A stretch of 64,000 nucleotides of DNA from Vermamoeba vermiformis (taxonomy: Eukaryota; Tubulinea; Echinamoebida), in assembly GCA_045837725.1 (NCBI GenBank), contig JBEWZL010000003.1:186001-250000 (forward strand), given 5' to 3'. Both the position numbers and the translations under genes were made by a program. Below the pieces are notes generated by a model. It searched no databases and was not told where the DNA came from. It saw only the letters and a list, made by a program, of their open reading frames with translations. Below are positions 10,154 through 22,169 of the stretch, one piece after another. The number at the start of each line of letters is the position of its first letter. Position 1 is the first letter of the stretch.

Positions 10154-10809
10154 ATGCGAACAGAGGCGATTGGTCAGCTCATCAAGGAGAAACTCCCAGC
10201 TGAGACAGTGGTAAGATTTTAAGCCTATTAATATTATTTATATGTATTTACAGGCGCACAAATAATGTTTATTTTCTTAATTTATTCCCCAGTGCAATTT
10301 AACTAATTTTTGTAATTGGATCAAGCTCGTGGAAGACTTTTCTGGCGGTTGTGGTGCCAAGTTCGACTTGGTAAGTACGCCCTTATTATTATTATATTTA
10401 TGCACGTATATTCACGCGTAAAATTTGTTACAGGTAGTTGTTTCAAAGGATTTCGAAGGAAAAAGTTTGTTGGATCGACAACGAGGTACGTTATATTGAT
10501 GAATCGTGCGCGATAATATTTAAAATTACATTGATAATATAACAACTAGTTGCGAGCGAGATTGATTTTAATCAAAGACAGATTTCCTATTTTCTTTTCT
10601 GAATCTCGCTCAGCCTTTCGCGCTTTTGAAAATTGCTTCGTTAAGCTGTATAATACGTATCGTATATTTTATTAATATTATCTATAGCTGTCAACGAAAC
10701 CTTGAAAGATGTGATGGGCAAGATCCACGCTGTTACAATGAAAACTTGGACCCCAAAACAATATGAAGAACGAAAGAGCACTGTTCAAGGCAACCATAAG
10801 ACATTTTAA
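10154..10809 (+). CDS. BolA family protein (BOLA2/BOLA3-like)
   Basis: Exons 10154-10210, 10326-10370 (or from 10293), 10434-10485 and 10688-10809 encode ~90 residues. Seen: the BolA helix-turn region, the VEDFSGGCGAKFDLVVVS segment with the conserved SGGCG that carries the Fe-S-ligating Cys of eukaryotic BolA proteins, the FEGKSLLDRQRAVNETL helix and the closing IHAVTMKTWTPKQYEE. BolA proteins partner monothiol glutaredoxins in Fe-S cluster trafficking. No obvious mitochondrial presequence is present, which favours the cytosolic BOLA2/Fra2 type. The exact acceptor of intron 1 is ambiguous because both candidates keep frame; the shorter reading matches family length better. The last intron contains a 10-bp inverted repeat (10553-10562 with 10604-10613). 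Confidence 0.88.
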
Positions 10810-10964
10810 ATATGATTAACAAACACGTGTTTGTCGGCTAATTACGCAGTTTGTGACCTTCAGAACTGGTAATCACATCCGAAATCACTTCTGTAAATAA
10901 GAACCAATCGGATAAACTTATTGGTACCATAATAACATTCTAGATATACAAGTTTATCTATTTC

Positions 10965-11329
10965 ATGCTATTTAACGTTATGAAGTTGCCTCCGGTGCCT
11001 GAGCGATTTGGATTTGCCTTGGATCAACAAAATAACGCTGCTTTACTTATGTGCGCTGCTGAGTCAATATTAACGATAAACCGCAACATCAAGATTTGGG
11101 AATATATTTTTCAAGCCAGTTTTCGTTCAATTTCGGATGCGAGGGAATTTGCGTGGCTTTTCTGCGGTTTGTTTTTTTTTTCGTTTTCAACCATTACTTG
11201 CTGTTACGTAACCACAACTCTTATTTCATAGTAGAGTATTCAGTGCAATCAGACTTTGACTGGAATTCTAAAACAGATCAAGAACATCGTGCGTGGATTT
11301 ACCCCAAAGTAGCTTCTAACATTAATTAA
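10965..11329 (+). CDS. Small hypothetical protein, two exons
   Basis: Exon 1 10965-11166 and exon 2 11232-11329 (stop TAA 11327-11329) join in phase 1 across a 65-nt T-rich intron, giving ~99 residues. Sequence marks are PPVPERFGFALDQQN, an AAESIL helix, a KIWEYIFQASFRS helix and SDFDWNSKTDQEHRAWIYP. The start could be the second Met (LFNVMKLPP). It ends 9 bp before the next start codon on the same strand. No family was recognised; real-gene status rests on the clean splice and frame. Confidence 0.5.
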
Positions 11330-11338
11330 CACGAAAAA

Positions 11339-14300
11339 ATGGAATTAAATATTCCTAAAATTGAGATTGAAAATACAGGTACGTCAATTAATACGGCAGC
11401 TTGGCTAGGACAGAATTACTCGTTAAAAATCAAGATCTTTGCCGAAGCAAATCTTTTAATGATAAATCATCGTGCAATATAATAAATAGTATTTAGTAAT
11501 AGCGTCATACTAATTAATTTATCAGAAAATAATGGAGAAAAATCAAATCCGTCCGAAAGCACCAAGCAAGGAGATTTGACCCCAGAAGAGGAGAATTACT
11601 TGAAAAAAGAGCTCCTTTCGCGTGCTATTCACAAAGAAGTGCTATTCCTTAAGGAAGAAACCTCACTGGCGAGATTAGATCGAACGACCATCTTAAAGTT
11701 TTTCTTTGCAAATTACTTAGCGGAGTTTCCTTTGCTTAGAAAAACGAAGAAAAAATTCTGGGATCGAATGCAAACGCTCTCAGCCAATATGGAGGTTAGT
11801 ACCAGCTTTTAAATTTACTTTTTTTGTTGGTCGCGACAACGTATTTTTACTTAATTTAGAAATGCGATCCTCTTGATTTTCTCGTAATAATTAGCATAAG
11901 GAATGATAATTTTAGTAATACAACATCGTTGATTAAGTACACAATTTATTTTTCAAATAATTTTGCCTACTTTTTTTTTTTGAAACGGCAGATCTGCCGT
12001 TATTAGATTAATTTGAAAATAGTATTATTTATATGCACAATGTGACTAAATTCAATGATAATTATAATCATTGCATTAGCGAACTCGGGAACGAATTTTT
12101 AAATCACAGTTTTACGCAGGTGTTTACTGCGTAATTGACCCTAGAATTTTAATTCATTATTTGATCTATAAATACGTAATATTAACGATATTATTACTTT
12201 TATAGCAATTGAAGCTCTCAAATGCAATTGAACGAGGAGAAGAAACTTCGAGCGATAAAATTTTCCGCCGCGTTGAACGAAAAATTGTGCTGGTGATGAA
12301 TTCTGCGATTAAAATCACGTCGTCTGATTGGCTGCAACAAGCACAAGCATCGCGTAATGCAGCAACTGAAGGTACGAACTTTTCCGTCAGATCCTGCCAA
12401 GCTTTATTTCCATATTTGGTTTGATGCTTAAAATAGTAATTTTATTGTTATAGGCTTGTTCAGCAATACCCAGACCAAAGAAGATTTTGAGGCTAAAATT
12501 TACGCCACGAGAAAAGTTAGCGAGAAGCGCATGACCGGAGTAGTGACTAAAATGGTAATAACGCTCTATTTATAGTCTGCAGGTAAAATATGTACTAATA
12601 TGGTTAATTGTAGAACTATATCATTATTTCCAAATTTGGAGATAAGGAAGGAATTGTAGCGCGAAGCATGAGTGAAATTGAAGAATTGCACGGCAAAGTA
12701 AGTCATTGGTTCATGAAAACTAATCTTTGCAGTAATTTATTAACGCATTACTTGCCATTTTTAGCTTAAGAAGGAGTTTAAGGAGATAAAACTGCCTTCG
12801 ATGCCGAAGAAAATCAAAGTCAGAAATCCTTCCGCAGAAATCATCGAAAAGCGTCGCAAAGATTTGAACTATTATATTCGCAATATTCTTATTCATGAAG
12901 AGATTCGCAAGTGCGAGCTCGTGCGAAGTTTCTTATTTGAAGATATGACTCATTTGAGCGATGCCGAGCAACAGAGTAAGTTTCGATAACTTTTATAGCC
13001 TTATATGGTCAATCATATTGCCAAATTTAGATATTTTTTGTAAGGCCCGGCTAATAGTATTAATTTATATAGATGTCGATAAGACCCGTGAACAAGAGAT
13101 CCAGGATCAGTTGAAGGAAGCAGCACTTCAAAAAGATATTGAAGACCGAACCAATCAAATGTTCAAAGTCACGAGCGAGTTCTTTGAGTACTTGGCTGCA
13201 AACGGAGGTTTCCCGATGTTTATTAAGACCTTGAAGGACAACCCGGACATTACTAGCCTTCCCGAAAACTATCAACGTTTGTTCGAATTGGCTCGTTTGA
13301 AAATTTCATTTTTGGTTTACAACACTTTGCACAGGTACGTTAAGACGATTAATTATATCAATAGGATATTTTGAACTAACTTTTATTTTTCCGATGTTTA
13401 CAGAGACGACGGGCATCAAGAGGCGTTTGAGAAGTTCAAGAGTTTGTACAATATTATTCCGTTCACGGCCTTAGTTGTCATTTTGAAGATTTCAAATCCT
13501 TTCTTGTTGCTCAGAGGCCTCTTCGGTAAGTTCTAAAAACCATCGTACGATGGCATCTTTGACACGTGTCAACTCCGCACCTCGGTCACGGAAACTAACG
13601 GTATGATATCTCAGAGTTGTTCTTGGCAAGGCCATTCGGTGCCAAGAGTTTGATGCAAAGAATGTTGTCGCTGTCCATGAACGATGACATGAAAGAGGCC
13701 AAGAGCGAGAAGGTCAAAATGCTCGAAGAACTCGGCAACGATCAAGATCTTGCTAAGAAAGTCGAGAACTTTGTTAATAACGAAGAAGCACGACGTAGCA
13801 TTGGCGTTACTGAAGTTGAAGGTAAGATCCTGAACAATTTTTTGTACATCCGCATCGGATTTGGATCAAATTTTTGACCTATGAATTTAGAAATGAGCGA
13901 AGAACAGTATGTCAAGTTAGTTTTGACTTGCGACAAGATCGAGCCACCAATCAGTGCTCAATACATCAACAACTTGACCGAAGACCAAATCGAAAAGATT
14001 TACCAACTCATCGGCATGGAATTCGCGGCACGTGACGCCAAGCTCTTGATTAGTTTCATGGGCAACAGCGAAATCACTGATGTCATCAAAGAGATGTTCA
14101 CAATGTTCTATGTAAGTAGAATTATATGACCGACAGCACGATGACTAATCATCTCTTCGTGTAGTTGCCGTTGGTCGAATTGTACAAAAAAGTGGATCTG
14201 GGTCAACTCATCAAGACCGTTGCTTCTTACATGAAAGCTGTCATCGCTGTCGCAGAAAACAACAAGCGCGAAATGGATGGTCGAAAGAGTGAGTTTCAAA

Positions 14301-15240
14301 AATATTTCCTAAAAAGGAAAAATTTAATTGGTGCAGATCTAACGCGTTATCTTTAATAGTTTTCCAACAATACCTTCAAATCTTCAAGGAGCACGAACAA
14401 GGCATTTACAGGTTCATCAATGAATTGCTGACGCAAGAAGCCGGCATTCTTCGTGAACTGATCACGTGGGGCTACGATTTCTTCGAGTTCATGCGATTGG
14501 GAAATTCCGAGAAACCCATTGACATCAACAAATTTGTCACGGGAGTCGTGGGCGAGGACAAAGAGAAGCTTGAGTTGTTGAAGCAAGAAGTTCTAGCCGT
14601 GAAAGAATTCCACATCGCGAGACACAGACGCCGCGCAGAACGTTTGAAATATATTTTGACGACCCTTGACAAGAACCAAGTTGGCGATGCTGCAGGCACG
14701 TCTCATTGGGAGTTTTTGGACGACGAAGATGAAGACGAGGAAGACGACGTCGAGCACGCGGACGAGAACGGCAACAACACGAACGCGGAGGCTACTCCGA
14801 GACGAGCCAAAAATGGAAATAAGTCCCCGAAACAAGAATTGCCCGAGCACCTCAAGAAAATTCCCGCGCCAAAATTAACGCTCGTGCCAACACTCGTGGA
14901 TTCATTCGTGCCGTTAGTGTCTGATGGTCTATCGGGTTATAAGCCAAAAATAGTATCAGTCCAGACTCCTTGGGAACGAATCGATGGTGCGGATAAAGAT
15001 CCGTATTTAGATCTGCTGCAAGAAAGCTCCGGAGAGGAAGGCAAAGAATCGAAATCGAAATCGAAATCAAGAAGCAAGAGCATTTCGAAAGGAAAGAGTC
15101 CGAGAGAAGCATCAAGCGAAGCTACCACGCCTAAAGAAGAGAAAAAGGATCACTTGAATCCGAAAGATCTGAAGGAGTCCAAGAGCGTGCCAAGTTCTCC
15201 ACGTGAGTCTCAAGACGGAAACGCATGCAACCAACAGTAA
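11339..15240 (+). CDS. PXB-PX-DUF3818 domain protein, 12 exons
   Basis: Exons: 11339-11378, 11526-11794, 12206-12371, 12454-12554, 12614-12697, 12765-12975, 13073-13334, 13404-13524, 13615-13821, 13891-14111, 14165-14288, 14360-15240; all joints keep phase. The ~900-residue protein has an N-terminal PX-associated helical domain (LTPEEENYLKKELLSR), a PX phosphoinositide-binding core (YIIISKFGDKEGIVARS, LHGKLKKEF, then LPSMPKKIK) and a long helical DUF3818 region with the hallmark LFLARPFGAKSLMQRMLSL. This order is the one of fungal Lec1/YPR097W-type proteins, linked to membrane lipid handling. The C-terminal ~250 residues are acidic and then Lys/Ser-rich (EDEDEEDD, repeated KSKSKS) and likely disordered. 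The function here is inferred by family only. The 411-nt second intron is unusually long and holds a 16-bp palindrome. Confidence 0.88.
11985..12000. repeat. 16-bp perfect palindrome in a long intron
   Basis: ACGGCAGATCTGCCGT is its own reverse complement and is preceded by an 11-T run. It lies in the 411-nt intron 11795-12205. It may mark an inserted element whose ends were not found, or a chance hairpin. Confidence 0.5.
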
Positions 15241-15494
15241 TCATATTAAGCATTACTGTTTGGTTCAATATTTATTTTGTAAGCATAATTTTTTGATTCA
15301 ACTTTGGTCTGAGAAGTTCAGCTGTAATTATTTAAATAAATTAATTAAAATAGTCTGGTTTTGATAGCATTTTTATATTATTAAATATCTCGCCTCGTTT
15401 CTCCGGTTGACGATGGCAAAATAATTCGGCGGAATTTCATTTATTTATTTGACAAAGGTTAGGGAAAATCAGTAATTCTACAATTAATTCGGAA

Positions 15495-15943
15495 TTAAGC
15501 CTTTTCAGAACGGAATGCTCGCTTAGTGTTGTGCACAAAGACACCGAACAAAGCAGCGGACAAGCCGACGTAAATAGCAGCAACAATGATGTTGGCAATC
15601 AAGATCGCGTAAAGAGTAGCTACGATAGCAACGATCCAAAGGGCCAAGTTAGCAATGTCAATGAGGAGTACAATGCCAGCACCTATATTTTAAATCGGGA
15701 AATTAATCCGCTGCATGGATTATTGCGTCTAAAATTTCAGATCTTACCAACTGTGCCAATAACCAAAACAACTTTGTTCAGAGTTACTGAGCCTGCAATG
15801 CCTAGTGCGCAAACAGCGATTTGGAGTACTGAGACGGCAATACCAAGCGCAGATAAGTTGAGGATGCTCAGGATCAAGCCGATAACGGACAGAATCAGCA
15901 GCGTGATTGACAGACCAAGGAGAGCTTTAGCTTTAACGGTCAT
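15495..15943 (-). CDS. Four-helix membrane protein, tandem copy 1
   Basis: Exon 1 15943-15748, exon 2 15682-15495, 128 residues. Four hydrophobic segments: LLGLSITLLILSVIGLILSI, LGIAVSVLQIAVCALGIAG, GIVLLIDIANLALWIVAIVA and ILIANIIVAAIYVGLSAALFG; the tail is basic (HNTKRAFRSEKA). The short loops and Gly/Ala-rich helices resemble MARVEL- or tetraspan-like vesicle proteins but no family can be named. Copy 2 lies ~1 kb upstream in the same direction with the same intron position and phase. The start is fixed by alignment of the two copies (MTVKAKALLG / MAVKAKALLG). Confidence 0.75.
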
Positions 15944-16530
15944 AGTTATAGCTTACAATAATATAGCTTCTTGATTGTTTGAATGAAATTAGTAATTGAA
16001 AGAATGAAAAAAACAACGATGACTGACTTGCTATAAATATCTACGCAGGCACGTGATGTGTGAACTACTTCGAATGCGTAATAGCGTACGAAAAAACGAA
16101 AAAACAACAAAAAACAAGGCTGAAACTAGGTTTTTTGAGCCGCCAAAAATGTCACCGTTCGTGTCAAAACACGAACAATGGAATTGAAGAGCCAATACAA
16201 GATCCAGCAATAATCTATTTGTAATTGAGCATTTCAAACGTTAATTATAATGATTGTGCAAAATATCTCCGCTCAGATCTCAGTGTACATTTACAAATTG
16301 AACTGCAGAAACCGGAGAATGACAGAACTGACAATGGCCAATTGTTCGTTAAAGGTGATGATAATGCACAGTGATATTGTAAGGACGGAAGCAGGCTTAT
16401 TATCCTAATTCACACTTACTTGCCGTTTTAATATCTCACCAAGTATCCGGTTGACGATCCGGCAAAAAAATCAGGCGGAATTTCATTTCGTGCTAACGTG
16501 AAAATCAGTAATTCTACATTTAATTCGGAA
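15944..16530. other. Spacer between the tandem membrane-protein genes
   Basis: About 590 bp holding the upstream region of copy 1 and the 3' flank of copy 2. Part of it (around 16440-16490) is a diverged copy of 15395-15450, showing that the duplicated unit includes 3' flanking sequence. No further gene was seen. Confidence 0.5.
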
Positions 16531-16961
16531 TTAAGCCTTTTCTGCAGAGCGAAACGCTCGCTTAGTGTTGTGCACAAAGACACCGAACAAAGCAGCAGAC
16601 AAGCCGACGTAAATCGCAACAACAATAATGTTGGCAAGTATGAGCTGGTAGAAAACTACGATAGCAACGAAATTCGCGATATTAATTAGGAGTACAATGC
16701 CAGCACCTATATGTTAAATTGGGAATTAATCCATGGATTATAGCGTCTAGAATTTCAGATCTTACCAACCGCGCCGATAACCAAAACAACTTTGTTGAGA
16801 GTGACCGAACCTGCAATGCCTAGTGCGCAAACAGCGATTTGGAGTACTGAGACGGCAATGCCAAGCGCAGATAAGTTGAGGATACTAAGGATCAAGCCGA
16901 TAATGGACAAGAACAGCAGCGTAATTGACAGACCAAGGAGAGCTTTAGCTTTAACGGCCAT
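16531..16961 (-). CDS. Four-helix membrane protein, tandem copy 2
   Basis: Exon 1 16961-16766, exon 2 16706-16531, ~124 residues. Exon 1 is nearly identical to copy 1. In exon 2 the third helix is shorter and altered: ANFVAIVVFYQLILANIIVV replaces the copy 1 stretch ANLALWIVAIVATLYAILIA, a 5-residue loss, while the end (YVGLSAALFGVFVHNTKRAF) is conserved. An upstream in-frame Met (17084) exists, but the copy comparison supports 16961. A recent tandem duplication with constraint on most of the protein is the simplest reading. Confidence 0.75.
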
Positions 16962-17152
16962 AGTTATAGCTTGCAATAATATTAAACTTGATTGTGGTTG
17001 AAACGGTAAAGAAAGAATCAAAAAAACGATATTCAATTGAAATATATTTTTGGCTCCAGTAACAAATGTCACTGTGCATGTCAAAACATAACAATGCGAT
17101 TGTAATATATTTGTAATTGAGTATTTCTAGTATTCAATTAATTATACGGATT

Positions 17153-19425
17153 TTATTGCTTCTGTTCTTCAGTTTGATTTGTATGAATCAAATGAATATT
17201 AACTTTTTTCAATGCTTCTTCGGCCCACGTAGGATAATTCTGCTTCGGGTACTGTTGCAAGAAGAAATTCGCAATAAACTAAATCAAAAGAGATTAATAT
17301 TAAAATTAAACACCGACCAGATATTAATATTAAAAATTAAAGTATTTATAAGAGGTGAATTATATACCTTATCTAATGTTCCATCGATAATCGAGTTCCG
17401 TAAATCATCCATTAATCTCATTTGATAAGCAATGTTGTGGTAAGTAATTAATTGACCTCCGATTTGTTCTTTAGCAGCCTATATAATAAAATCATATTAA
17501 CAAAGAGTCATGGCATAGTTAGACTCGGATCAAAAATTTTTGGATGTGGACTAGATTTGCAAACTTACCACTGTGTGCAGATAAGCGCGAGTATAATTCT
17601 TGCAAACCATGCAATTGCAATCTTCTTCAATGGGTCTATAATCAAATTGATAGGCAGCTGATTTCAAGTTCAACGTGCCGAGCGGTTGGTTGCGAACTAG
17701 TGCAGTGCCGAATCTGGCCGTACGACTAAAAAGCAAATATTATTACCATATTGCTTCATATGATACTAACCCGAGGCACTTATATATATATAAGTATCGT
17801 ACTTACCTTGGATATACACAATCGAACATATCGACGCCCAAAGCCACGCACACCACCAGATCCACAGCAAAACCTGACCGATAGGAAATTATTATTAGAG
17901 CCTTAAACTTATATAATATGTACTAAGTGCCGGCTTGTATAGTATCATAGTATAAGGTGCTTCATAAATGTATCTGGGGTCAGATCTAGTGTCACTTACC
18001 AACACCCATTAAATAACGTGGCTTATTAGCAGGCAAGTGATCAGTGCACAAATCAACCATCTTCCAGAACGCGTCTTTGGATTCACCGCCAGACAGACCT
18101 CCAATAGCATATCCAGGCAAATCTCTCTTAATCAGACCGTCGAGGCAGATCTTGCGAAGTTCAGGATCCAACCCTCCTTGAACAATACTATAAAACAATA
18201 TATTAATACAACCGCAAATGCGAATATATCGAGAACTAATTAGAAATCGTCAAATTCAATTAAAAAAAATTTTGCGATCCATTGTTGTTGGATCCAGATT
18301 TCGACACGTACCCGAATAAATTTTGATCATGAGGTCTCTTATGAGCAGCGATACAGCGGTCAATCCATCGCAATGTTCGGTCAGTAGCTTCAGCGACACG
18401 TGGGCCAGTTGTTGTGCTGCTAACTACGTCATCTAACGCCATCATAATATCCGCGCCTAGCAACAAAAGAAATATTTAAATACCAGATATATATGCAAAT
18501 ATAACATATATCAATAGTAATAATATGGTTCTGATATCTTATTAATAACTGTGAGTATCGCAAATTATTTATGATTTTTTTGGATCTGACCCTAAATTTG
18601 ATCTAAGACCCAAAATTATACTACATACGTACCAATAATATTTTGCAATTCCATAGACTTTTCAGGCGTCAAGACCATTTCAGTACCGTCGTGAGGTGAA
18701 CGGAACCGAACTCCTTCCTGTCGTTTCGCTCAGATTAGCTTATTTTCATAAATATTTTATCAATTTTATTTTTACCTCGGTAATGTGTGCTAATTTTAAT
18801 AAAGAAACCATTTGAAAGCCTCCACTGTCCGTCAAAAGATTTCTACGACGATCAATAATCAGGAGCTGATTCGTAATACATGAAAAATAGTATAAATAAT
18901 ATTACCTGTTCCAATTCATAAATTTATGCAAGCCTCCGAGTTCTTTTAATGTATCGGGACCTGAAAAATATTATCAATAACGGATTCTGCTTTTGTACAT
19001 TCTTCCAAAGGGTTGCGTTATTAATATTGATCCGATTAATACCTGGTCTATGTCCCAAATGATATGTGTTGCCTAGAATAATTGGACAACCGAGATCTGT
19101 AACTTGTTCAGATGTGAGACCTTTAATCGTGCCCTAAAATTATTTAAAAATCAGATAATAATATTCGAATGATTACAGAGTCAATAGGGGTTGAAATTAA
19201 TATTTGAGAAATATCTCAGATCAAAAATAAAAATAATAATTTTATTATTAACTTACCTGAGTTCCTACGGGCATAAACATTGGTGTTTTGCACGGACCGT
19301 GAGGAAGAGTTAATACACAAGCCCTAGCTTTGCCGAATGTCGCAATAACCTACGATCTTGCGTTAACAAATCCATCCACCTCGTTGGTAACTGTTTACCT
19401 CGTGCTTTAGCGGACGCCCTTCCAT
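17153..19425 (-). CDS. QTRT1: Queuine tRNA-ribosyltransferase catalytic subunit
   Basis: Twelve exons: 19425-19399, 19349-19257, 19133-19043, 18960-18906, 18842-18776, 18717-18633, 18456-18312, 18187-18000, 17873-17807, 17725-17569, 17478-17368, 17278-17153. The enzyme exchanges guanine for queuine at the wobble base of GUN tRNAs. Family marks in order: [45 protein letters not shown], the substrate loop [11 protein letters not shown], the nucleophile-bearing [11 protein letters not shown] then TARFGTALV, and the zinc site [15 protein letters not shown]. Length (~405 residues) fits QTRT1. Catalytic and zinc residues are all present, so it should be active; in eukaryotes it works with a QTRT2 partner, which is not in the window. 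Queuine is scavenged from food bacteria, which fits a phagotroph. Confidence 0.95.
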
Positions 19426-19623
19426 ATTTACTGTTTAAGTTGTTCAATTGATGTAAGATCCGTCTACTCTTAAAAAAGATACAAATTCAACCGTCAGAAG
19501 GACAATTTCCTGTGCGGGAAACCCGAGAGCGATCCGCCCTCCCGAACCACAAAAGAAATATTCCGAATTCGCTTTTATCTACAAAATATTACTTATATAC
19601 AATATTCATATCCATTTGAGTCT

Positions 19624-21164
19624 TCACAACGTGATATCCTCTTCAGAATCAAGTCGGATCTGTTGGAACTTGGCGACAACTTTCTTCTGCTTGTGCTTTC
19701 GTACTACATATATAGAGACGCCTAATGTAGCTCCAACACCAATAGTAACCACAAGAATAATAAGTCCAAGCATCTGATTTGTTCCTGTCTGATCCGTGTT
19801 GCTCGTTGGTCGATCTGGCGATTGACACTTGACATCAAACGCGTAGTGAATGGAATAAAAAAGCGCACTTTCAATCACTCTGACACTTTGTGGCATCGAT
19901 TTGTATTCGCATCGCTCGTCTCGTTCGTACTTGCCCACGATGGAGAACTTAGGCGTCGGACAATCATCACCGTGGAACACCATGGTGACAGCACTCACAG
20001 GCGATACTACAAGTTCAATAGACTTTTGTTGATATGGATATAGACATCCTGATAAACGTGTAACGGAGACGTCAGACACATCCAGCTGATCGGTGAAAAC
20101 ATCTCCGTTGAAAATTGTCACATCGCCTACTGTAATGTTTTGCTGTCTAACATTTCCATCGACCTTCCATATAGGAGCATCATTCTGGTTATTTGGGACG
20201 CACTTAGCTGATGGGACCGGTGCTGATCCTTTGCAAGCTACATCCACAAAAATTAGCACGTGTCAATAATATCCGCATACATTGATATGGGCTGAAAGGC
20301 ATAGCACTTACCAGGGCACATAGTCTTAGCATCGAATAGAACAAAATCGGGCTTGTTCATGCCAGATCTTCCCAGCCTTTGCGAAAGAATCAATACCGAC
20401 GTTTTGAAACCTTACAGTGTCAATTTTGAAACACTTACTTGATGCTATTGATGTAAGATTCTATTTTACGACCACCTACGCCCGCACAAGTCAAAGCAAT
20501 ACGAATAGATCTATTTTAACAAGTCAGATCACAATTCGCCAACAACAATTTCTCCGACTTACCCATCACTTGGAAGCTGCGTGCTTTTAATAATGAACTT
20601 GCGTTCGTACCATTTGTTCAGCGAGAACTCCGTGGTGTCCTACAATTACAGTGTGAATTAGCGAAAATTCTCGTGTTGTCCACATGCACCGAAACTTTAT
20701 GCGTATCTCGAGCGATCCACTTGGTAATTAGGTGGATGCTTGATAAAGGTCGTATAATAATAATAATCGTATTTTAAGCAACTTACGGCTTCCGGTGTAT
20801 TTTCTAAGCCGTTTTGATCCAATATTTTTCCTCCATCTGCTGTTTGAAGCGCAACGATGCAACTTCCGTCGTTACTAGTCGTACTAATGGTATATTCAAA
20901 TAAATAGCTCTCGGCAGGTTGCAACTTGAGGCGCTTATCTGCAAAGAAGGCGCTGATCTCGGATTTTGTATTATTCTGGCCACATTCTGCGAGCGATGCT
21001 GCGATAGTGAGAGGTCCACCGAAAGCACCATATTCAAGGGTTGAGTCGTTACAGGTCGAAGAGCGTTGGGTATCTTCGTACTTGGCAAACGGATTGCAAG
21101 TCGGTACATCTGCGACAGCATAGCTTAAAGCCAACACTAGCGCAAGCAAAATTATCCTCTTCAT
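19624..21164 (-). CDS. Secreted-type I membrane protein, family member 1 (five exons)
   Basis: Exons 21164-20787, 20639-20563, 20510-20439, 20376-20312, 20237-19624; ~400 residues. A signal peptide (IILLALVLALSYAVA) is followed by a Cys-containing ectodomain (DVPTCNPFAKYEDTQRSSTC, SLAECGQ, ACKGSAPVPSAKC), one transmembrane helix (MLGLIILVVTIGVGATLGVS) and a basic then acidic tail (RKHKQKK ... LDSEEDITL). Conserved Cys spacing and segment order match the gene at 22840-24285. An in-frame Met 13 codons upstream (21203) is possible, but the signal peptide starts best at 21164. The family was not recognised; a recognition or adhesion role is a guess from topology. The first intron (~147 bp) is the longest. 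Confidence 0.7.
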
Positions 21165-21249
21165 TATAAGGAAAATTTTTATGCTGTTGTGGTGCTCCTT
21201 CAAACGGAGAAATAGATAATCAAGAGGGATAACTTAAACACGTTAGATA

Positions 21250-21400
21250 AGTGACCCTCGTGCTATGAACCCCCGTCCAAACAACCCTAGGAGACGACTG
21301 AGAGGCACTAGGTTGATCTCGAACTTGTCTAGCCCGAAGGTTGGACGAGTCCTGGATCGGGGGCGGCATGCTGCGCAACGTAGGGAGGCACTACTATATA
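21250..21400 (-). ncRNA. GC-rich, structure-prone segment; candidate non-coding RNA
   Basis: This ~150-bp stretch stands out as GC-rich against AT-rich flanks. On the minus strand a TATA-like TTATATAG (about 21405-21398) precedes it. Possible stems: GTGCCTCCC near the 5' end with GAGGGTCAC near the 3' end; CCCCC plus GTCCAA with TTGGACGGGGG; a CCTTCGGG tetraloop hairpin; CTAG closing a CAAGTTCGAG loop. The string AGTTCGAGATCAACC is close to a Pol III B box. No long frame is present. It does not show the SRP helix 8, RNase P/MRP, U1-U6 or hammerhead motifs. It sits between two divergent family genes, so a shared promoter or an insertion remnant is also possible. Confidence 0.3.
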
Positions 21401-22169
21401 AGGCAAATAGTTCACAACGAAAACTGGGCTAAGTTAAAAAATGCTCATGAGATATCCCTCCAAAAATTGGTGGCAACACAAGCGGTACGCAAACTTTGGC
21501 AACGCAAGAAATTTGGATGAATCCTTCTCGGATTTTTTTTAGGTATGAAATATTAATGTGTTCTACAGTATGTACATGCAATGCAATCAATTGACTGGAT
21601 GTAAGCAAGTCGCCTAAAATTTCGAAATCCAGCTTTGTTTCGTACGCTCCAATGGTGCGTTTTGTAATAGCGCAATATAATATGCGTTGAACTTAATTTA
21701 ATAGATGAGTTGAACTTAGTTAATAGTATGTCAAAAGTAATATGGTATGATGTGCGCTCGTACGATCCGCGTGTGGACCCTGGGAACGTCCCATCGCACG
21801 TATGCGTTGCATGTTTGGAAATATTTTTAATTAACGCAAATATAATCTCCACGCATGATTTACTATTCGTTCAGCGCTTTGTTCGCTTAAATTTAAGCTG
21901 TACACGAAGCACAATGGTTGTTGTGTCTCGATCAGACCACACCATGGTGATGTTAATTAGGTAAGATAGTACTGCCACGACAAGCTTATTATTAACACTA
22001 AGTTCGATAGAGCATAGTATAGGCTGGCACGCGTCTGGCCGAGAGCAAAAAATATTTTTAAATTGTCAGTAATTTATTTTAAAATACCAGGCAATGCAAA
22101 AGCCGAACTATAGCGTCGAATATTATAGCCCAATGATATTTTATTATAATATTATTATCTAAATTATTT

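Noticed and set aside
21250-21400. SRP RNA, RNase P/MRP RNA, snRNA or hammerhead ribozyme
   Set aside because: None of the defining motifs (helix 8 GGAA/AGCAG, CR-I/CR-V, U-snRNA 5' ends, CUGAUGA...GAAA) is present on either strand.
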